Source of the DNA: Methylobacterium ajmalii
GTDB lineage: Bacteria; Pseudomonadota; Alphaproteobacteria; Rhizobiales; Beijerinckiaceae
Reading direction: 5' to 3'
Length of the DNA stretch: 49,413 bases
NCBI RefSeq assembly: GCF_016613415.1
Contig: NZ_JACWCT010000038.1
Span: 1 to 49,413 of the forward strand
The translations under genes were made by a program, and so were the position numbers. The notes beneath the pieces were generated by a model. That model saw nothing but the letters and a program-made list of their open reading frames with translations. It had not been told where the DNA came from and did no database searches. Positions 1 to 10,901 of this stretch are shown in pieces; within the stretch, counting starts at the first letter, position 1; each line of letters starts with the position of its first letter.

Positions 1-123
1 GCCGGCCGGAGCGACGTCGGGGTCGGGCCGGCGGGCCGGCGCGTCGGCGGGGCGACGGGGCGGTGCCGCGTCGCGGCGACGGTCGAGGGCCCCGTCGCGT
101 CTCCGGGCTGGCGCCTCGGACAT
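1..123 (-). CDS. N-terminal fragment of an unidentified protein, cut by the window edge
   Basis: An ATG on the minus strand at 123 follows an AGGAG-type ribosome binding site five bases upstream. The frame stays open to the window edge for 41 residues. The visible part begins MSEAPARRRDGALDRRRDAA and is rich in Arg, Ala and Pro, so it looks disordered or like a linker. It lies 72 bases downstream of the DivJ/PleC-like kinase on the same strand, so the two may be co-transcribed. No function can be assigned. The good ribosome binding site is the main reason to believe it. Confidence 0.45.
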   Translation of the reverse strand, partial: MSEAPARRRDGALDRRRDAAPPRRPADAPARRPDPDVAPAG

Positions 124-195
124 CGCATCTCCTTTCCGGATTCGATCGGCGGCTTAACGGGGGTCAGGGGAGCCGGCGCGGGCCGGCCGGCGCCC

Positions 196-2085
<1,890 letters not shown>

Positions 2086-2287
2086 ACCGCCACGCCAGCG
2101 CGAGGAACCCTGCGGCCCCGGCGCCCCTACTCTGCGAACTCCCGGAAACCCTCGCAGAGGCGGCTTAAACGAACGTTAGAGCGCGGGGCGGGGGGAAAAC
2201 CTGTCCACGGATCACCGCACGGGCCGCCCTCCCGCCGGCGTTTTCCCCCCTCGGACCGGCCCGCCCCGGGACCGGCCGGTCATGCCC

Positions 2288-2521
2288 TCAGCCGGTGATG
2301 GCCTCGGCGTCGTAGCCGGCGCGGCCGAGGGCCTGGGCCAGCTCGAGCGCCTGGGCGGCGGTGACGACCGCGACCCAGCCGCGCTCGAGGTCCACCGACA
2401 CCTCGGCCGCCGGGTCGAGGCGGTGGATCACCTTCGTCACCGCCGCGACGCATCCCTGGCAGGTCATGCCCTCGACCTTCATCGTCAGGTCCATCCGGCC
2501 ATCGGCCCGGTCGATCGTCAT
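2288..2521 (-). CDS. Small HMA-domain protein, CopZ-like copper chaperone
   Basis: A 77-residue protein made of one heavy-metal-associated domain. The metal-binding loop is GMTCQGC (residues 18-24) with the two cysteines of the CxxC motif, followed by a beta-alpha-beta pattern ending in AGYDAEAI. Such proteins bind Cu(I) and pass it to P-type ATPases. No copper ATPase or copper regulator lies nearby, so partner and regulation are unknown. The ATG at 2521 has AGGGAG about ten bases upstream. A GTG two codons earlier (2527) is equally possible. It is divergent from the EAL-domain gene, with about 250 bases between them. Confidence 0.8.
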   Translation of the reverse strand: MTIDRADGRMDLTMKVEGMTCQGCVAAVTKVIHRLDPAAEVSVDLERGWVAVVTAAQALELAQALGRAGYDAEAITG

Positions 2522-2780
2522 CGCCACAACTCTCCCTTGCCGCGGCCCGTCAGTGCCGCCATCAGTCACGACGGCCCGCCGGCAGCGGCGGCACCGTCCC
2601 GCGGCACGCCAGGGCCGCACAAGCCATGTCGGGTACTGCGGCAACTCGGACAAGGTCGGGCGAAAAGCGTGGGAAGCCCGCAGCCGTGTCTTGCAGGCAT
2701 CGGGCGCCTCGGCGACAACCGTCGACGCGCCGGGATCCCGCGAGGCCCGGCACGTCCTCGATACGTTAAGAGGAATCGCC

Positions 2781-4475
2781 ATGGCCCTCATGATCGGCCG
2801 GCGCGCCGATCGGTCGTCGGCGGGTCGGATCGCCCTCAGCCTCTCCTGCCTCCTGGCGGGCGCGGCCTGCCTGGCGGTCGCTTTCCTGTCGGCGCCCCTC
2901 CTCGGTGCCGTGGCCGGGACCGCCCTGGTGGTCGCCGCCCTCGCGGGCGTCGCCACGGCGCTCGCCTACCGGCGGGCCGTGCGCCTGGCCAGGCAGGTCG
3001 AGCGGATGTCGGGCGAGATCGATCTGCTGTCGCGCCGCCTTCTCGCGGTCGAGCAGCGGAGCGCCCCCGCCGCGCCGGTCGCCGCGCTCGAGAACGGCCT
3101 GTCCGAGGTCACGGCCGAGATCGGCCTCCTCGGCGGCATCGTGCGCGAGTTGGCGGTGGCGGTGGCGGCCCAGGACGAGGACCTGATCCACCTCAAGGCC
3201 GGGACCGCGCCCGCCGTCCCGGCCCCGACCCAGGCTTATGCGGCGCCCCCCGCCCAGCCGGCCCCGATGCCGACGGCGATGCCCGCCCCCGTGACGGCGC
3301 CGCCCCTGATGGCCGCGGCTCACGCGACGACGGCCCCCATGGTGCAGCACCCCTTGGCGCAGCCCCCCTTGGTGCAAGCGCCCGTGGCGCAGGCCCCGAT
3401 GGCGTCGGCACCCGTGCCGGCGGCCGCCCCGGCCATGGCGCAGGCCGCGCCGCAGTCCTTCGCGCCGGCGTCGTCGGTTCCCTATCCGGGCGCCTCCGCG
3501 CAGGCGGCTCAGGCCTGGCCCTTGGCCGCCATGGCCGACCCCGCCGCGGCGGCCCAGCCCGAGACTGCCGCCGCGCCGGCCCCGCAGGCCGACCCGATCC
3601 TGCCGCGCGACGCCGCCCCCGCACCGCGCCGGCCCTTCGTGCCGGAGCCCGCCGCGGCGCCGCGGCCCGAATCCGAGATCCTGGCCGCCCTCGGCGAGGG
3701 GCTCGAGGTCCACCTCCAGCCGATCGTCAGCCTGCCGCAGCGCAAGGTGGCGTTCTACGAGGCCCTGGCGCGCCTGCGCGTCGGCGACGCGCTCCTGGCG
3801 CCGGCGGAGTTCCTGCGGGTGCTGGAACGGCACGGCCGCACCACCGAACTCGACCGGCTGATGCTCGCCCGGGTGACGGCGATCGGCCAGCACCTCGCCG
3901 GCCGCGGCAGCGAGACCCCGGTGGCCTACGCCCTGTCACCGGGATCGCTGTTCGAGCCCGGCTTCCTGCGGGCGGTCAGCCGCCTGATCGACCTGCACCC
4001 CGAACTCGCCGGGCGGCTGATCCTGGCCCTGCCGCAGCAGAGCTGGCGCAGCCTCGATGCCGAGCAGGCGGGGGCGCTGGCGGCCCTGCGCGAGCGGATC
4101 GGGCTCGCGGTCGACCGGGTCGCCGAGCCGCGCCTCGACGCCCCGGCGCTGGCCGCCCGCGGCGCGAGCTACGCCAAGATCGGGGTCGACCTGCTCCTGA
4201 GCGAGCACGGCGCGGCGATCGCCACCACCCTGGCCCGGGCCGGGATCCGGCTGGTCGCCGAGGGCGTCGAGCAGGAGGCCGACGTGCCCGACCTGATCGA
4301 CCTCGACCTGCCGCTGGCGCAGGGCACGGTGTTCTCGCCCCCGCGGGTGGTGCGGCCCGAGGTTCTCTCGCCTCCCGCTCCCGAGCCGGCACCCGAGCCG
4401 CCGCCCCCGCCGCCGGCCGACGAGCCCCCGCCGGTGCGCCGCGCCTTCCGGGACGTGTTGCGCCGCGCGGTGTGA
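2781..4475 (+). CDS. Membrane-anchored protein with degenerate EAL domain (TipF-like)
   Basis: A 564-residue protein with two hydrophobic segments near the N terminus (about 17-37 and 41-62), a helical likely coiled-coil stretch (about 65-140), a long Pro/Ala-rich linker (about 140-290) and a C-terminal EAL domain (about 295-530). The EAL signature (FYEALARL), the lysine (YAKIGVD) and AEGVE are present. The usual Asn (here YALSPGS), the TES Glu (here LALPQQ) and the DDFG aspartates are missing, so phosphodiesterase activity is unlikely. The architecture matches Caulobacter TipF, a c-di-GMP receptor for flagellar placement; this identity is inferred. The ATG follows AAGAGGA and better fits the membrane topology than the longer open frame. 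Confidence 0.75.
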   Translation: MALMIGRRADRSSAGRIALSLSCLLAGAACLAVAFLSAPLLGAVAGTALVVAALAGVATALAYRRAVRLARQVERMSGEIDLLSRRLLAVEQRSAPAAPVAALENGLSEVTAEIGLLGGIVRELAVAVAAQDEDLIHLKAGTAPAVPAPTQAYAAPPAQPAPMPTAMPAPVTAPPLMAAAHATTAPMVQHPLAQPPLVQAPVAQAPMASAPVPAAAPAMAQAAPQSFAPASSVPYPGASAQAAQAWPLAAMADPAAAAQPETAAAPAPQADPILPRDAAPAPRRPFVPEPAAAPRPESEILAALGEGLEVHLQPIVSLPQRKVAFYEALARLRVGDALLAPAEFLRVLERHGRTTELDRLMLARVTAIGQHLAGRGSETPVAYALSPGSLFEPGFLRAVSRLIDLHPELAGRLILALPQQSWRSLDAEQAGALAALRERIGLAVDRVAEPRLDAPALAARGASYAKIGVDLLLSEHGAAIATTLARAGIRLVAEGVEQEADVPDLIDLDLPLAQGTVFSPPRVVRPEVLSPPAPEPAPEPPPPPPADEPPPVRRAFRDVLRRAV

Positions 4476-4479
4476 GGAT

Positions 4480-4507
4480 CGGCCGACCCGCGGCCGCGGG
4501 CCGGCCG
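4480..4507 (+). terminator. GC-rich hairpin just after the EAL gene
   Basis: Five bases after the stop codon, CCCGCGG (4487-4493) is followed directly by CCGCGGG (4494-4500), with flanking CGGCCG and CCGGCCG that extend the pairing. There is no T run, so it is only a possible terminator or 3' end stabiliser. Confidence 0.3.
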
Positions 4508-4681
4508 CCGAGGAAGCTTCGTCGCCCTCGGCGCAAGATGTGCCGAGCCGATGTCGCGAAGGCGGCCGCCGGCATCGCAGAAAGAAACGGCGACGAAGCA
4601 AGGGTCCCGGCGCACGACGCGGTGGCCTGCCGATGCAGGCCTGCTTAGAATCCGGGGACCTCGCAGCCAGAAGGATCCCCG

Positions 4682-6358
4682 ATGTCGGACCCCATCGCCC
4701 GCCGGATCGCGCAAGGGGCCGGGCGCGCGCCCGCCGACCTGGTGATCCGCGGCGCCCGCCTCCTCGACCTCGTCACCGGCGACCTGGTGGAGACCGACAT
4801 CGCGGTGTGCGGCGACACGGTGGTGGGGACCTACGGCACCTACGAGGGCGCCCGGGTGATCGAGGCGCGGGGGCGGATCGCCGTCCCGGGCTTCATCGAC
4901 ACCCACCTGCACATCGAATCCTCCCTCATCACCCCGCACGAGTTCGACCGCTGCGTCCTGCCCCACGGCGTCACCACGGCGATCTGGGACCCGCACGAGC
5001 TCGCCAACGTGCTCGGCACCGCCGCCTTCGACTACGCGCTGGCGGCGGCGAGCGAGACCGTGATGGACATTCGCGTCCAGCTCTCCTCCTGCGTGCCGGC
5101 GACCGACCTCGAGAGCGCCGGCGCCCGGATCGAGGCCGACGACCTGTCGCGCTACCGCGACCATCCCCGGGCCCTGGGGCTCGCCGAGTTCATGAACTTC
5201 CCGGGCGTCGTCGCGGCCGATCCGGCCTGCCTGTCCAAGCTCGCGGCCTTCGCCGGGCGCCACGTCGACGGCCACGCCCCGCTCCTGTCGGGTCTCCCCC
5301 TCAACGCCTACGCGGCCGCCGGCATCCGCACCGACCACGAGGCGACGAGCGCCGCGGAGGCGCTGGAGAAGATCCGCAAGGGCATGACGGTGCTGATCCG
5401 CGAGGGCTCGGTCTCGAAGGACCTGCACGCGCTCGCCCCCCTCCTCACCGAGCGGACAGCGCCGTTCCTCGCCTTCTGCACCGACGACCGCAACCCCCTC
5501 GACATCGCGGAGGAAGGCCATCTCGACCACCTGATCCGCACCGCGATCGGGCTCGGCGTACCGCCGCTCGCCGCCTACCGGGCCGCCTCGCTCACCGCCG
5601 CCACCGCCTTCGCGCTCACCGACCGCGGCATGATCGCCCCGGGCAAGCGCGCCGACATCGTGCTGCTCGACGACCTGGAAACTTGTTCTGTCTCGGCCGT
5701 CTTCGCGGCGGGCCGCCCGGCGGACGAGGCGCTGGCAGCGACGCGGACCGCGACGCCCGCGCCGGGCCGTCGCAGCGTGCGGGCCGAGCCGGTCGGCGCC
5801 GCCGACCTCGCCGTGCCGGCGCCCGCGGGCGAGACCCCGGTCATCGGCGTGGTGCCGGGGCGCATCATCACCGAGCACCTGCGCCTGACCCCGGCGGCCG
5901 TGCCGGACCTTGCCCAGGATATCGCGATGGTGGCCGTGGTGGCGCGCCACGGCACCCGCAGCATCGGGCGCGGCCTGGTGCGGGGCTTCGGGCTGAAGCG
6001 GGGCGCCATCGCCTCCTCGGTCGGTCACGACAGCCACAACCTCTGCGTCGTCGGGGCCGACACGGAGGCCATGGCCCGCGCGGTCAACCGGCTGATCGAC
6101 TTGCAGGGCGGGTTCGTGGTGGCGGACGAGACCGGGATCCTGGCCGAGCTGGCGCTGCCGATCGCCGGGCTGATGAGCGACCGGCCGTTCGAGGCGGTGC
6201 GCGACGCCCTGCCGCCCCTGCGCGAGGCCGCCCGGGGCCTCGGCTGCACCCTGCCGGAGCCGTTCCTCCAGGTCGCCTTCCTGCCGCTGCCGGTGATCCC
6301 GCACCTCAAGATCACCGATCGCGGTCTCGTCGACGTCGACCGGATGGCGTTCCTCTGA
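4682..6358 (+). CDS. ade: Adenine deaminase
   Basis: The 558-residue product hydrolyses adenine to hypoxanthine and ammonia (EC 3.5.4.2). It belongs to the metal-dependent amidohydrolase superfamily. The N-terminal metal motif is seen in [12 protein letters not shown] (about 76-87), followed by [22 protein letters not shown] supplies the later catalytic Asp, and a C-terminal [10 protein letters not shown] segment is typical of Ade. Length fits the family (550-600 residues). The ATG follows AAGGA six bases upstream. It is monocistronic or leads into the HAD gene 119 bases later. Together with the urease cluster it would add ammonia from purine breakdown. Confidence 0.9.
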   Translation: MSDPIARRIAQGAGRAPADLVIRGARLLDLVTGDLVETDIAVCGDTVVGTYGTYEGARVIEARGRIAVPGFIDTHLHIESSLITPHEFDRCVLPHGVTTAIWDPHELANVLGTAAFDYALAAASETVMDIRVQLSSCVPATDLESAGARIEADDLSRYRDHPRALGLAEFMNFPGVVAADPACLSKLAAFAGRHVDGHAPLLSGLPLNAYAAAGIRTDHEATSAAEALEKIRKGMTVLIREGSVSKDLHALAPLLTERTAPFLAFCTDDRNPLDIAEEGHLDHLIRTAIGLGVPPLAAYRAASLTAATAFALTDRGMIAPGKRADIVLLDDLETCSVSAVFAAGRPADEALAATRTATPAPGRRSVRAEPVGAADLAVPAPAGETPVIGVVPGRIITEHLRLTPAAVPDLAQDIAMVAVVARHGTRSIGRGLVRGFGLKRGAIASSVGHDSHNLCVVGADTEAMARAVNRLIDLQGGFVVADETGILAELALPIAGLMSDRPFEAVRDALPPLREAARGLGCTLPEPFLQVAFLPLPVIPHLKITDRGLVDVDRMAFL

Positions 6359-6477
6359 CGCCGGCCGGGTTTTCGCACCGAAAGACTGTAAACGATTTCA
6401 ACAGGCGTTGCGTTCGAGCCGGACCCTCTTTAAGTCCGTCAGGCGTTCTGCTGCGATGCAGCGCCAGGAGGGACGGC

Positions 6478-7383
6478 ATGGCCGAGATGGTTCGCGCGGC
6501 GCATCCGGGCGAAGTCGCGATCCTTGACGGGATCGCCGACGTCGCGGGCGGCTTCGACCTGATCCTGTGCGACGTCTGGGGCGTGCTGCACGACGGCGTG
6601 CACGCCCATCGCGGCGCCTCGGACGCGCTGACGCGGTTCCGCGCCCTGCCGGGCGAGCGGCCGCGCCGGGTGGTGCTGGTCTCGAACGCCCCGCGCCCGG
6701 GCGCGGGCGTCCTGTCGCAGCTCGACGGGTTCGGCGTGCCGCGCAGCGCCTACGACACCATCGTCACCTCGGGCGACCTCACCTGCCGGCTGCTGGCCGA
6801 GCGGGCGGCGGCGCCGGTCTACCATCTCGGCCCCGATCGCGACCTGCCGATCTTCGACGGCCTCGATCTCGCCCGCGGCGGGCCGGACGATGCCGCCCAT
6901 GTCGTGGTGACGGGCCTCCTCGACGACGAGGTCGAGACGGCGGAGGATTACCGCGACCGGCTCGCCCCCTGGGCTGCCCGCGGCGTGACGATGATCTGCG
7001 CCAATCCCGACCTCGTGGTCGAGCGCGGCGAGCGGCTGATCCCCTGCGCCGGCGCCCTCGCGGCGCTCTACGAGGAACTGGGTGGCGCCGTCGTCTACGC
7101 CGGCAAGCCGCATGTCCCGGTCTACGAGGCGGCGCTCGCCGCCGCGGAGGCGCTCGACGGCGGCGCCCCCCTCCCCCGCGACCGGGTGCTCGCCATCGGA
7201 GACGCGATCCGCACCGACGTCGCCGGCGCGCGGGCCTTCGGGATCGCGTCCCTGCTGGTGGCGCGCGGCATCCACGCCGAGGAGCTCGGCGTCGCGGCGG
7301 GGGCGCCGATCGGCGACATCGCCCACTGGCTCGAGGCCCAGACCGTCCACCCGGACGCGGTGATCGACTTGCTGCGCTGGTAG
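6478..7383 (+). CDS. HAD-superfamily class IIA hydrolase (TIGR01459 type)
   Basis: A 301-residue protein. Motif I is LILCDVWGVLHDG (about 24-36), where the usual second Asp of DxDG is replaced as is normal in this alphaproteobacterial subfamily. The Ser motif is VLVSNAPRP, and motif III is AIGDAIRTDVAGA near residue 245. Relatives dephosphorylate small sugar or nucleotide phosphates, but the substrate of this subgroup is not known. The ATG is preceded by AGGAGGG at 6466-6472. In many alphaproteobacteria this gene sits next to ribF and ileS. Here a cheY-cheZ pair lies between it and ribF. Confidence 0.85.
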   Translation: MAEMVRAAHPGEVAILDGIADVAGGFDLILCDVWGVLHDGVHAHRGASDALTRFRALPGERPRRVVLVSNAPRPGAGVLSQLDGFGVPRSAYDTIVTSGDLTCRLLAERAAAPVYHLGPDRDLPIFDGLDLARGGPDDAAHVVVTGLLDDEVETAEDYRDRLAPWAARGVTMICANPDLVVERGERLIPCAGALAALYEELGGAVVYAGKPHVPVYEAALAAAEALDGGAPLPRDRVLAIGDAIRTDVAGARAFGIASLLVARGIHAEELGVAAGAPIGDIAHWLEAQTVHPDAVIDLLRW

Positions 7384-7395
7384 GAACGCGGCGAG

Positions 7396-7422
7396 ACCGG
7401 GGTGCGGCCGGCGCGCCCCGGT
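7396..7422. terminator. Possible bidirectional terminator between convergent genes
   Basis: The inverted repeat ACCGGGG (7396-7402) and CCCCGGT (7416-7422) lies in the 60-base gap between the HAD gene (+) and cheZ (-). There is no clear T run on either side, so this rests on position and symmetry only. Confidence 0.3.
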
Positions 7423-7443
7423 TGGAGACTCGACAAAATCCGG

Positions 7444-8040
7444 TCAGGAGAACAGGGCGTCGATCGCGTCCTGCGGCGTCGCCGGGCCCTTCGGCTGCGG
7501 ACCGTTGAGCAGCAGCTTCTCGGCCCGGGCCTTGCGGCGGGCCTCCTCGGGATCAAGCTCGGCCTCGCCGTCGCGCACGTTCACCACGGTCGAGAACTGC
7601 GACAGGCGCTTCTCGAGCTGGCCCAGGGCCTCCACCACCTTGGAGATGCGCTGGCCGGTGATGTCCTGGAAGGTGCAGGCCTCGAAGATGTCGCCGATAT
7701 GGGCCTCGACCTTCCGGCGGTAATCGTCGAGGGACTTGGCCTCGAGCGCGAGAATCGACTCGGCCGATTCCATGATCCGGTTGGTGGCGCTGGCGGTGGC
7801 GGCGACGACGCTCCCGAGCTCGTCATGCGCCATCGGGATGCGGTCGCGGGTCAGTTCCTGGGCCCGCAGCGCCGCGATGCCGCCCTTCAGCTTGGTGATG
7901 TAGTCGGCGATCTCCAGGAGTTCCGTGACCGGGATCGCCGGGGTCGCGGCCTGGGCCGCCGTCGTGCCGGCCATGGGCGTCTTGCCTCCCAGCAGCCGGT
8001 TGAGGGCGGACCGCGGCCCTTCCGTCATCTGCCTGAGCAC
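7444..8040 (-). CDS. cheZ: CheZ-type protein phosphatase acting on phospho-CheY
   Basis: A 198-residue, mostly helical protein. The segment FEACTFQDITGQRISKVVEA carries Asp126 and Gln130, in the same DxTGQ arrangement as Asp143 and Gln147 of E. coli CheZ, the residues that place the attacking water on phospho-CheY. The C terminus (DAIDALFS) resembles the short CheY-binding tail of CheZ. It lies 133 bases downstream of cheY on the same strand. The GTG start has a weak GGGGAT upstream; an in-frame ATG four codons later (MTEGPR) is an alternative. No other chemotaxis gene is nearby. Confidence 0.85.
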   Translation of the reverse strand: MLRQMTEGPRSALNRLLGGKTPMAGTTAAQAATPAIPVTELLEIADYITKLKGGIAALRAQELTRDRIPMAHDELGSVVAATASATNRIMESAESILALEAKSLDDYRRKVEAHIGDIFEACTFQDITGQRISKVVEALGQLEKRLSQFSTVVNVRDGEAELDPEEARRKARAEKLLLNGPQPKGPATPQDAIDALFS

Positions 8041-8173
8041 GTGATCGATCCCCGCGGCTAGGTTGCTTCCCGGCCCGTTGCGGGCTCGGGGATCCGGCGC
8101 GGGTGCGGCCGGCCTCTCGGCCCAGCCGCACGCTCCCGCGCCCGAGAGGCACCGCCTCGTCGCGTCGGCGGCG

Positions 8174-8557
8174 TCAGGCGCCGCAGACGGCCTCGATCTT
8201 GGTCTTCAGCGTCTGGGCGTTGAAGGGCTTCACGATGTAGTTGTTCACGCCGGCCTTCTTGGCGGCGATGACGTTCTCGGTCTTCGACTCGGCGGTGACC
8301 ATGATGAACGGCGTGGTGCGCAGGGCGTCGTCGGCCCGGACGTGGCGCAGCAGCTCGTAACCGGTCATCGGCTCCATGTTCCAGTCGGAGATCACGAGGC
8401 CGTACTTCTTCTGCTTCAGCTTCGCCAGCGCGCCGGTGCCGTCCGAGGCGTCGTCGACATCCTCGAAGCCGAGCTGCTTGAGCAGGTTGCGAATGATGCG
8501 GACCATCGTCTGGTAATCGTCCACCACGAGGATCGGCATGCCGAGGTCAAGGGCCAT
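8174..8557 (-). CDS. cheY: Single-domain response regulator CheY
   Basis: A 127-residue receiver domain with nothing else attached. It has the acidic pair Asp13-Asp14 (VVDDY), phosphoacceptor Asp58 (VISDWNM), Thr88 (MVTAES) and Lys110 (YIVKPF), and a Tyr at the CheY switch position (NNYIVKP). All are intact, so it should be phosphorylated and bind the flagellar switch. It is upstream of cheZ in what looks like a two-gene operon (minus strand). The kinase CheA and receptors must be elsewhere. A GGAG lies about ten bases before the ATG. Confidence 0.92.
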   Translation of the reverse strand: MALDLGMPILVVDDYQTMVRIIRNLLKQLGFEDVDDASDGTGALAKLKQKKYGLVISDWNMEPMTGYELLRHVRADDALRTTPFIMVTAESKTENVIAAKKAGVNNYIVKPFNAQTLKTKIEAVCGA

Positions 8558-8801
8558 GGCTTACGGCTCCGTTCGCGGGCGCGACGCATCCCCGCGCGCC
8601 GGTTCCCGCTTGGATGATGAGTCGAGGCGCCGGTCGGCTCCTCTGTTCTCAGCTTGTAGTTCCGGGCCCTTGAGAAGCGGTTAACCCGCGGGCAGACCGG
8701 TCCGCCCCGGCATGCACCCCGGCGTCTTGACCCAACCGGTGGATTTCGACAGGGTCCGGCCGCCTTCCGAAGACCCTTCCCCCGGCAAGCCAAGGACCCG
8801 T

Positions 8802-9797
8802 ATGCCGCGCGACGAGACTGCCCCGCGCCCCGTCGCCCCGTCCTTCCCCGTCCACCGCGACGGCGAACCGGTGCCGGAGGGCCTGCGGGGCGCGGTCGCG
8901 GCGCTCGGCAACTTCGACGGCATCCACCAGGGCCACCGCGCCCTGATCGCGGCGGTGCAGGAGATGGCCGCCGCCCTCGGCCGGCCGAGCGCGGTCGTCA
9001 CCTTCGAGCCGCATCCGCGCGCGTTCTTCTCCCCCGGCACGGCGATGTTCCGCCTGACCGGCGAGGCGGGCAAGCTCGCGGTGCTGCAGCGCCTGGGCAT
9101 CGACGGCGCCTTCGTGCGCCGTTTCGACGCGAGGCTCGCCGGCACCGGGGCGTCGGCCTTCGTGGCCGAGACCCTGAAGGGCGAGCTCGGCCTGTCGGGC
9201 GTGGTGATCGGGCACGATTTCCATTTCGGCCGCGGCCGCGAGGGCACGCCGGCGATGCTGGAGGCGCTCTGCGCCGAGAACGGGCTCGCCTGCCGGATCG
9301 TGCCGGCGGTGGCGGCGGGCGGCGGCGAGGCGCCGGTCTCCTCGAGCGCGATCCGGGCGGCGCTGGAGGCCGGCGACGTCGGAACCGCCAACCACCTCCT
9401 CGGCTACCGCTGGTTCGTCGAGGGCGCGGTGCGCCACGGCGACAAGCGCGGCCGCACCCTCGGCTTCCCGACCGCCAACGTGGCGCTCGACGCCTGCGCG
9501 CTCGCCCACGGCATCTACGCGGTGCGCGTCCGGCTCGCCGACGGCAGCCTGCGCGACGGCGTGGCGAGCTACGGCCGCCGCCCGACCTTCGACGACGGCG
9601 CGCCGCTCCTTGAGACCTACCTGTTCGATTTCTCCGGCGACCTCTACGGCCAGGCGATCGCGGTCGAGCTCGTCGGCTTCATCCGCGGGGAAGAGCGCTT
9701 CGACAGCGCCGAGGCCCTGGTCGTGCAGATGCACGACGATTCCGCGCGGGCGCGCCGCCTGCTCGCCGCCGATCGCACGCCCTCGATGCTGGGGTGA
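8802..9797 (+). CDS. ribF: Bifunctional riboflavin kinase / FAD synthetase
   Basis: A 331-residue enzyme that phosphorylates riboflavin to FMN and adenylates FMN to FAD. The N-terminal FAD synthetase domain shows ALGNFDGIHQGH (about 31-42), FEPHPRAFF, VIGHDFHFGRGREG and VSSSAIRAAL. The C-terminal riboflavin kinase domain begins near YRWFVEGAVRHGDKRGR with the GFPTANV motif. The ATG at 8802 has AAGGA six bases upstream and gives normal family length. A longer open frame upstream lacks a ribosome binding site. It is divergent from cheY across a 244-base gap that must hold both promoters. Confidence 0.93.
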   Translation: MPRDETAPRPVAPSFPVHRDGEPVPEGLRGAVAALGNFDGIHQGHRALIAAVQEMAAALGRPSAVVTFEPHPRAFFSPGTAMFRLTGEAGKLAVLQRLGIDGAFVRRFDARLAGTGASAFVAETLKGELGLSGVVIGHDFHFGRGREGTPAMLEALCAENGLACRIVPAVAAGGGEAPVSSSAIRAALEAGDVGTANHLLGYRWFVEGAVRHGDKRGRTLGFPTANVALDACALAHGIYAVRVRLADGSLRDGVASYGRRPTFDDGAPLLETYLFDFSGDLYGQAIAVELVGFIRGEERFDSAEALVVQMHDDSARARRLLAADRTPSMLG

Positions 9798-9835
9798 GGC
9801 GGGGGTAAGGCCTTGGCCCGCCCGGTCCCGGACCG

Positions 9836-10444
9836 ATGATCGACGCTCCGAGGGATACCGGCGTCGCGGTCGCGCTCTTCGCCTCGACCAACGTCGACGA
9901 CGTGCTCGTGCTGATCGGGTTCTTCTCCGATCCGCGCTACCGCCCGCGCCAGATCGTGGCCGGCCAGTTCCTCGGCATCGCCGCCCTGGTCCTCGCCTCG
10001 CTCGCCGGCGCGCTCCTCTCCCTCGTCGTGGCGCCGGCCTGGCTCGGGCTCATGGGTCTCGTCCCAATCGCGCTCGGGCTGCGCCGCCTCCTGCCCGCGA
10101 GGGACGAGGAAGCCGAGGCGGCGGGCGGGAAAGCCCCGGTCGGCCACGCGCTGGCGGTGGCCGGGGTGACGATCGCCAATGGCGGCGACAACCTCGGCAT
10201 CTACACGCCGGTCTTCGCCACCAGCCCGGGCCCGCGGCTCCTCCTGTTCGTCGCGGTCTTCGCGCTCATGACCGGGCTCTGGCTCGCCCTCGCGCACCGG
10301 CTCGTCCACCATCCGGCCCTCGGCGCCCCGATCCGCCGGATCGGCCGGGTGGCGACGCCGTTCGTGCTGATCGGGATCGGCGTGATGGTGCTGGTCGAGG
10401 CCGGAACGATGTCGTCGTTCACGCGATGGGCGGCACGCGGATGA
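9836..10444 (+). CDS. CadD-family cadmium resistance-type membrane transporter
   Basis: A 202-residue protein with about five hydrophobic segments. The conserved ASTNVDD (16-22) near the start and TIANGGDN in the middle mark the Cad (CadD) family, linked to cadmium or cation export in Gram-positive bacteria and of unproven substrate in proteobacteria. It begins 38 bases after ribF with only a weak ribosome binding site. Its last 26 bases overlap the 3' end of the opposite-strand acetyltransferase gene. No metal-responsive regulator is seen nearby. Confidence 0.8.
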   Translation: MIDAPRDTGVAVALFASTNVDDVLVLIGFFSDPRYRPRQIVAGQFLGIAALVLASLAGALLSLVVAPAWLGLMGLVPIALGLRRLLPARDEEAEAAGGKAPVGHALAVAGVTIANGGDNLGIYTPVFATSPGPRLLLFVAVFALMTGLWLALAHRLVHHPALGAPIRRIGRVATPFVLIGIGVMVLVEAGTMSSFTRWAARG

Positions 10445-10901
10445 GGTGCGTGGCGGCCGGGTCGTCGCACTCCGCAAAGCCGAGGCGCCGGTAGAACGCT
10501 GCCGCGTCCGGAGAGGCCGCGCGCAGGCGCACGGTCCGGAAATGGCTCTCGGCCTTCCGTAGGAGATGCCCCACCAGCAGGGTGCCGACACCGAGATGCC
10601 GATGCGATCCGAGCACGTAGAGGTGCCGTAAGCGGCCGACTCCCTCCTCCGCCGTATATGGATCGCGATTCAGACCTCCGAGACCGACGAGGCGGTCGCC
10701 CTGCCAGGCTCCCAGGATGATCTCGCCGGGACGTTCGAAGCGATTGGACCCCGAATGCCACTCCTCGAACAGGCGCCGCACGAAGGTGATTCCCTGTCGC
10801 TCGGCCTCTGCGAGGATCGGTCCGGCAGCAGGGTCGAGTGCAGCGAGCACTGCAACCGCCGGACCGGGAGGAGCCGCGGCCTCTCCTTCAAGATTCGACA
10901 T
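10419..10901 (-). CDS. GNAT-family N-acetyltransferase
   Basis: A 160-residue GNAT protein. RLRHLYVLGSHRHLGVGTLL is the acetyl-CoA pyrophosphate-binding motif A (about 89-108), and AAAFYRRLGFAECDDP is the C-terminal motif B. The substrate is unknown. The 5' end overlaps the end of the upstream acetyltransferase gene by 14 bases, so the pair is probably translated from one mRNA. Its 3' end overlaps the CadD-like gene tail to tail. Base composition is visibly less GC-rich than the flanking ribF and ileS genes. Confidence 0.82.
   Translation of the reverse strand: MSNLEGEAAAPPGPAVAVLAALDPAAGPILAEAERQGITFVRRLFEEWHSGSNRFERPGEIILGAWQGDRLVGLGGLNRDPYTAEEGVGRLRHLYVLGSHRHLGVGTLLVGHLLRKAESHFRTVRLRAASPDAAAFYRRLGFAECDDPAATHLIRVPPIA

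Noticed and set aside
6359..6477. Possible riboswitch or leader between ade and the HAD gene
   Set aside because: No convincing paired structure or known motif was found in the 119 bases.
8041..8173. Inverted repeat GCCTCTCGG/CCGAGAGGC between cheY and cheZ as a terminator
   Set aside because: The arms are separated by about 20 bases with no T run and other pairings compete, so a functional hairpin is not supported.
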